Of a stretch of 64,000 nt of DNA, positions 59,101 to 64,000 are shown one piece after another. A program made the translations under genes and the position numbers. Below the pieces are notes generated by a model that was given only the letters and a program-made list of their open reading frames with translations, made no database searches and was not told where the DNA came from. The stretch covers positions 223,604,843-223,668,842 of the forward strand of contig NC_090989.1 in NCBI RefSeq assembly GCF_041146395.1, in the 5' to 3' direction. Source of the DNA: Eulemur rufifrons (taxonomy: Eukaryota > Chordata > Mammalia > Primates > Lemuridae). The first letter of the stretch is position 1. The number at the start of each line of letters is the position of its first letter.

Positions 59101-61374
59101 TAAGCCAGTGCTTCTCCACCTTCTGTAGCGTCATGACATTCACAGCATATGATAACAGTTGTATTGTCCTCTGGGGAATGAGGAGGAGACCGCTGGTACC
59201 TGAGGTGAATTACCCTGGGGGCCTTCAGCTGCCCTAGGACCCCTCACCACCCTGAAGACTGAGGGGAAAAGTGTCTCTGCTCATCTATCTGTGGCTTACC
59301 TGTGGGCCACATCATAATGGTTGGAAAGTTCTAGTTCAAGCCATCCTTACCAGTTACTTGGCTGAAAGCATTTCTTACTGAAACTTGGGCTCACTTCTGC
59401 TTGTTAATGCAAAGGGACAAGATATCTTATACATTCTCTAGCAACATATAAATATGCAACATTGATCCAAGCCTAAATCATATCATCTGATTTCACTTAC
59501 TGAACTATTTGCTATCTAACTTATGTTCTTTTTTTTTTTTTTAATCAGTTATGGGGCCACTTTCTGATTGATTATGGTCACATTTTATGAGACTCAAATA
59601 TAGGAATGTTTTCAAATGATGCATTTGACAGTGTATTCATAATGATTAAAGTATTACAGATTTTAAAGAAAAAAGTTTTATTTTACCTAGAAGTTCATTT
59701 TGGGGGTCAAGTTATTATGTTTTTTATATAGTCTTAGGTTTGGGCACACAATACCCTTGGCAATAATTGATTTTTCTATGATCCTATCATTTATGTTTCT
59801 AGGAAGTCTCTTTTATTAACTCCAGCAGTGCTTATACCTTACAGGTTTGATGGGTGTATTAAATAAAATAATACCTGTGAAGTTCTTGGCAGACTGCATG
59901 GTATAGTACACATATTCAATGAATGGTTCTTAGGCTTACCATAAACAAAAATGTAAAACATTGTACATTAATTAATGGTAGTCATAACTCAACAGTTTCA
60001 AACAATTATTGTCTTCCATGTTGATGTCTAAAAGCATTTGTAAGCATTATTAGGTAAGTGCTATAAAACTATAAAGCTCTCACCACTTCCCAGAATTCAT
60101 ATAATTATTTCAGTCTGAGGCCAGCTCTCAGGTGACCTACCTTCCTGTTTTGGCAAAGAAGTGCCATGCTCAGGTTACATCTGAGAACTGTGTATTCTTC
60201 AACAAAAATATCCAGTTCCCTAGTTTTCCAGAGATCACACCGAGAGGGCTTTATGTGGGAGCCCCTGGTTTAAGAAGAACTGTTTCTATGTCACTGAGGC
60301 AAACGAAATGGAATTTTAAATCTGCCATCACCACAGAATGACACATGGGATGAATGCCAACCAGGAACAAACTAGGGAGCTCTGCTCTCTCTCACAGCCC
60401 CTGGGTTGAGGGGTTCATGCATCAGTTTGCACTTGAAAAGTCAGATGTAGTCATTACATCACAAAAACTGACAGAAGCAAGTGATCAATACACATCTTCC
60501 TGGAATTAAATTCTTTATAAAACGACATTGTCACTTTTGGAATCCCTCTTAGTCTGAGCAAGCAGAAGCACTCTTGCCTTGTGGCAGGCATCATAGATGG
60601 CTCCAGGCAAGTCATCTTTCCCAACTCTGTCCTCCCGACTCACTTTGCGCAGGTCTTTCATCGAACAGAATACCACTTGCTTTCTATTGTATCTATTTAT
60701 GCAAATATTATAGTTTCTCAAGAGCTAGATTTCCCATCTTTTCCATCCTCTCTAGCATTTTATATAATACCATATCTTGTGCCTAGAAGGCCCTCCCCAA
60801 ATGTTTGGGGATATGGAATTACAGTATGCAGCAAGAGGCCCAGCAGGAGGTGGGCAGGAGCCATGCCTGGCGGGAGACTGCAGGGGATGAACAGACGTAG
60901 AGGCAGTCAATGGGACCGCACTCGTTTGTGAGCACCAAGGAGATACCTCTGGGGCTTACAGGTGTACTTGGAAAGTGCTTGACAGGAGACTTGGCATCTA
61001 CTGCAGCAGATGGGGCAAGTGCTAGCGAAATTTGGGTATTTGACTGTAATCCCATTTCTTCCCACATGGAGGGTAGCTCTTGGTACAGCTCCAGTGACAT
61101 GGAGAAGTATAATTTGGCATAGGCAATACTGGTCCTACCAACATTTTTCACTAGTCCTTCTCCTATGTGGGGCTTGGCTGTACAGTGTGATGGCATTAGG
61201 AAGGCCTCAGATGCTTCCTGATTTACTGCCTTCTGATGAGATACCAATCAGAGAACTCTTTGCAAAATAGCCTTTTAAACTCATTCACACCCAGTCAGAA
61301 ACACACTGATTATGGATTAACCCATTATGGATTATTTTGTCTATTTTGAATGAGACTGCCCTGAACAAGGAGTC
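59101..61374. other. Unique interval, no gene supported
   Basis: No named repeat, apart from a T-run at 59529-59542. The minus-strand frame at 60819-61247 (142 codons) has overlapping partners on the plus strand and no recognisable motif. Confidence 0.35.
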
Positions 61375-61510
61375 AGGAAGTGTAGGTCTTAGCTCCAATT
61401 CTACTATTAAGTTATGATGCAAACCTTGGAAATCTTCATGCAGCAACCCTCTTGGCCTCTCTCAATTTATAGACAAAGAAACCAAGGCAAATGGCACACA
61501 TACCATCTAA
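61375..61510 (+). mobile_element. MIR SINE fragment
   Basis: TAGGTCTTAGCTCCAATTCT, CCTTGGAAATCTTCATGCAG and CCTCTCTCAATTTATAGACA resemble sense MIR, diverged. Confidence 0.5.
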
Positions 61511-61529
61511 TTTTACTGACAAATCCAAC

Positions 61530-63700
61530 CCTCTAAAACTACAATGAAAAGTTTAAAAAGGATATAAACCTATAAAAGGGTGGAAGATGGGAAGAGGCTA
61601 ACAGAAGTAAAATTTTGGAATCTAGAAGGCACATGAGCAACTTCCTGCAAACTAAAGAGAGGTCAATCCTAAGCTACTACTGGGAAAGCAAAGAAATATA
61701 TAGCCAGGCAATACCCTACCCCATTCCAAGAGAAGATTGGAAGGTTTCATTTTTTTTTTTCCTTTGAGGAATATAAGGTATGTGGACCCAGGGACACCAG
61801 AAGCAGCTGAGGGAAAAGACATGAAGTGAACACATGTATACTGGAGGCCGAGACACCCAGCTTTCTTTACTGCCAGCGGTTCCAGAAAGCTGAGAGCCAG
61901 GCCTTTCCCCTCCAAACAAGAAACTGGAAGCATCTTCTACAGGGAATCTGACCAGCTCAACAGCTTGTTCGTCAACAAGCCTTGCTCAGGTGCCTACGTT
62001 TCCAGTCAGCATTTTAGTCTCCCAGCCAAACCTTGACCAAACAAGGATTTCCAAAAATCTGAAGAAAATCTCCAGTATGAAAGACGCAGACTAAAATAAA
62101 AAGGCAACCTGAATGAAAATTGAGACCAAAAAGGGAGAAGTGATAAAAATCAGAGCAAAGCAAACAACATGATCCTAATATCCTCAGAAAGAAAAGAGAA
62201 GAAATTATAACCATGAAATAAGAAAAGACTGCTAAAAATGTAATCTCAGCAAACAAAAACAAAAAAGAGTTCTTAGAAAATATGGTCACGGAAATTAAAA
62301 ACCCAGTGGAAGGATTAGGAGATGACAGTGAGGAAATCTCTCAGGAAATAGAACAGAAAGACAAATAGATGGAAATGAAGAGAGAAAAGTAGAGAAAATT
62401 GGAGGACAAATCCGGGAGATTCCATATGCATGAAAGGAATTACAGAAAGAAGAAAGAAAACAGATGGGAAGAAATAAAAAAATAGTTAAGAAAAATTCCT
62501 CCAAGTCAAAACATGAGTTTGCAGACTGAACAGGCCCTCTGAGCGCTCAGCACATTGGCTGGAAATAGAGCCACATGAAGGCACCAAGTCATCATGAAAT
62601 ATTGGGACGCTGGGAAAAAACTGAAGAGATTACAAGTTTCTGGAAAGAAAATACAGTCATATACAGAAGATCGGGAATTAGAACAGGACTGAATTCTCAA
62701 GGGTACCTGGAAACTAGAAGATAATGAAGCAGAACCTCCACAATTTTGAAAAAAAAAAACCAAGATTTACAAAACCTGGAATTCTATACCAGCTAACCTA
62801 TCGATCAAGTGTTAGGGTTAGAAAAAAGTCTTAGACATGCAAGACCTCAAATATTTTGCCTTCTGTGAATCCTTTTCACACTGGAGGATGCTGGAGATTC
62901 TTCTGGAAGACATGAGGGTGTAAACCAAGAAAGAGAAAAATACAGGATATGACAAACAAGGGAACCAGTACAGATAGGAGGTGACTGAGATCCCTGACAT
63001 GATGGAGCAGAGAGACCCCAAAGCAACCTATGTGCATCAGGCCCTAGAAGGCGGCCAGTCTAGACTGGAGCATGTAGGAAGGCTCTGCGGGAAACTTTTG
63101 CAAGACAATGAAATGAACAGAACCTAATGCATCTAAGTGATCTGAGAAGCAATGAAGACAATTAGTGGAGAGCTTAGGGTTCCATTAAAGAACAATATAT
63201 AGAAAACTAAGCAAACAAAAGAACAAGGCAATGGTTTATTACAAGGAAAACAAAAAGCTGCATAGGAAAGGAAAACCAGGATAGTACATCGTAATAGTGA
63301 CACAGCCATAATAACATACTCAATATTGATTCCGAGCACAATCACATGTAACTCTCCTGGGAGACTGCAAGGGTGCAGGGGTGAGGGTCGGAAGAGTGTG
63401 TGTCTGCGGTAGGTGTGGGCTGGGGAAAAGATAGCTAAATCTTCATCTTCTATACTGGGAAGTTATTAGCTAATGCCTAAACCTGAAAGATCAGGAAATA
63501 GCCATGGAAGCCTATTATTTACAGAAATGGAATTATGGTAATTGCCAAAGGAATTAGCTCAAAGAGTAGAAATTGCATATGGGGACAATAAAGTAGAGGG
63601 GAGGTGGTAAGGGACCTGCTCTTTTCCTGGCACATTTTATACAACCATTTGACTGTTAAACTCTGTGATATAGTTTTGGTATAAAAATTGTTTATTTATA
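61530..63700 (+). mobile_element. HAL1 element, close to full length
   Basis: The 5' part (GGATATAAACCTATAAAAGG, AACTTCCTGCAAACTAAAGA) is followed by the ORF1-like region (GGAAATTAAAAACCCAGTGG, AAAACATGAGTTTGCAGACT) and the 3' part (AAAGTCTTAGACATGCAAGA, GTGTAAACCAAGAAAGAGAA). At roughly 2.2 kb it approaches the length I recall for HAL1, about 2.5 kb. Stops in all frames show decay. Confidence 0.8.
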
Positions 63701-64000
63701 GTTTATAAATAAATTAAATTTTCTAATAAATAAAAGGGCTGGATGACATGACAGCTAAAGGCCCCTTCCATTTCCAAAGCATCGTGATTCTTTTTGAGCA
63801 AGTTTTGCTACTGGGATCAGAAAAGCAGGAGGGTGGGTAGGCGAAAGGCAAAGAAGGAAACACTTGGTCTGTTTCCTAACTGAGCTTTGACCTGGCCTTG
63901 AAATGCCTGGCCTCTCCTCTGTCACAACTCGGTGACCACACAGAACTGGCAGGTGAGGGCCATTGGAATTATTAGGGCAAACCAGATGCACTTACATATA
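63701..64000. other. No recognised feature
   Basis: AT-rich, then unique sequence up to the window edge. Confidence 0.4.

Noticed and set aside
60819..61247. 142-codon minus-strand frame
   Set aside because: Plus-strand frames overlap it throughout, there is no motif, and I saw no acceptor or donor in matching phase.

Overview
This window looks like mammalian nuclear DNA from a strepsirrhine primate (lemur or galago group). Most of the young Alu copies carry the long middle linker (GAAAGAAATTATCTGGCCAAC-like, followed by an ATATATAGAAAAAATTAGC-like stretch) and the 'GTGAGCTAGGCTGACGCCACGG' right-arm variant. As I understand it, this Alu form is typical of strepsirrhines rather than monkeys, apes or rodents. 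Several short, 5'-truncated L1 3' ends of a lemur-like type agree with this. The rest is the usual placental background: MIR, L2, MER5A, MER1, MLT1-type LTRs, old L1 and three HAL1 copies.

The window is gene-poor. The only protein-coding signal I can support is one putative internal exon on the minus strand (29633-29750, 118 bases) with good splice sites, preserved CpGs and a 39-codon open block. I could not assign it to a gene. If it is real, most of the window is probably intron and flanking DNA of one long minus-strand gene. No other open reading frame stood out; the longest ones fall in repeats or look like chance.

Layout. 1-6.5 kb: L2, Alu monomers, two Alus, MER5A, a truncated L1 with an internal 58-bp tandem duplication, and a deleted MER1. 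8.1-13.5 kb: a repeat cluster with Alu, L1 ORF2 remnant, an antisense L1 split by an Alu that carries a 3' tail transduction, and an antisense HAL1 split by an LTR and a truncated Alu. 13.5-25.8 kb: mostly unique, with MIR, an Alu-in-Alu nest, MER1, two MLT1 LTRs, a CTCF-like motif and a repeat-free candidate conserved block. 25.9-30.7 kb: Alus, L2, MIR, MER5 and the putative exon. 30.7-41.2 kb: unique DNA with several L1 3' ends. 41.2-51.6 kb: MLT1, MER5A split by an Alu, MIRs, an L1 fragment and a tailless 5S rRNA retropseudogene. 51.6-64 kb: an inverted POU-octamer palindrome, MER1, two sense HAL1 copies, an L1 with a 3' transduction, and an LTR split by an Alu.

The most noteworthy observations are two independent 3' transduction-like insertions (one Alu, one L1), each bracketed by target-site duplications; the tailless 5S retrocopy; an 80-bp L2 segment repeated almost exactly 27.6 kb apart; and the unassigned exon. 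I found no previously undescribed system. Repeat subfamily names come from memory of consensus sequences, without any search.
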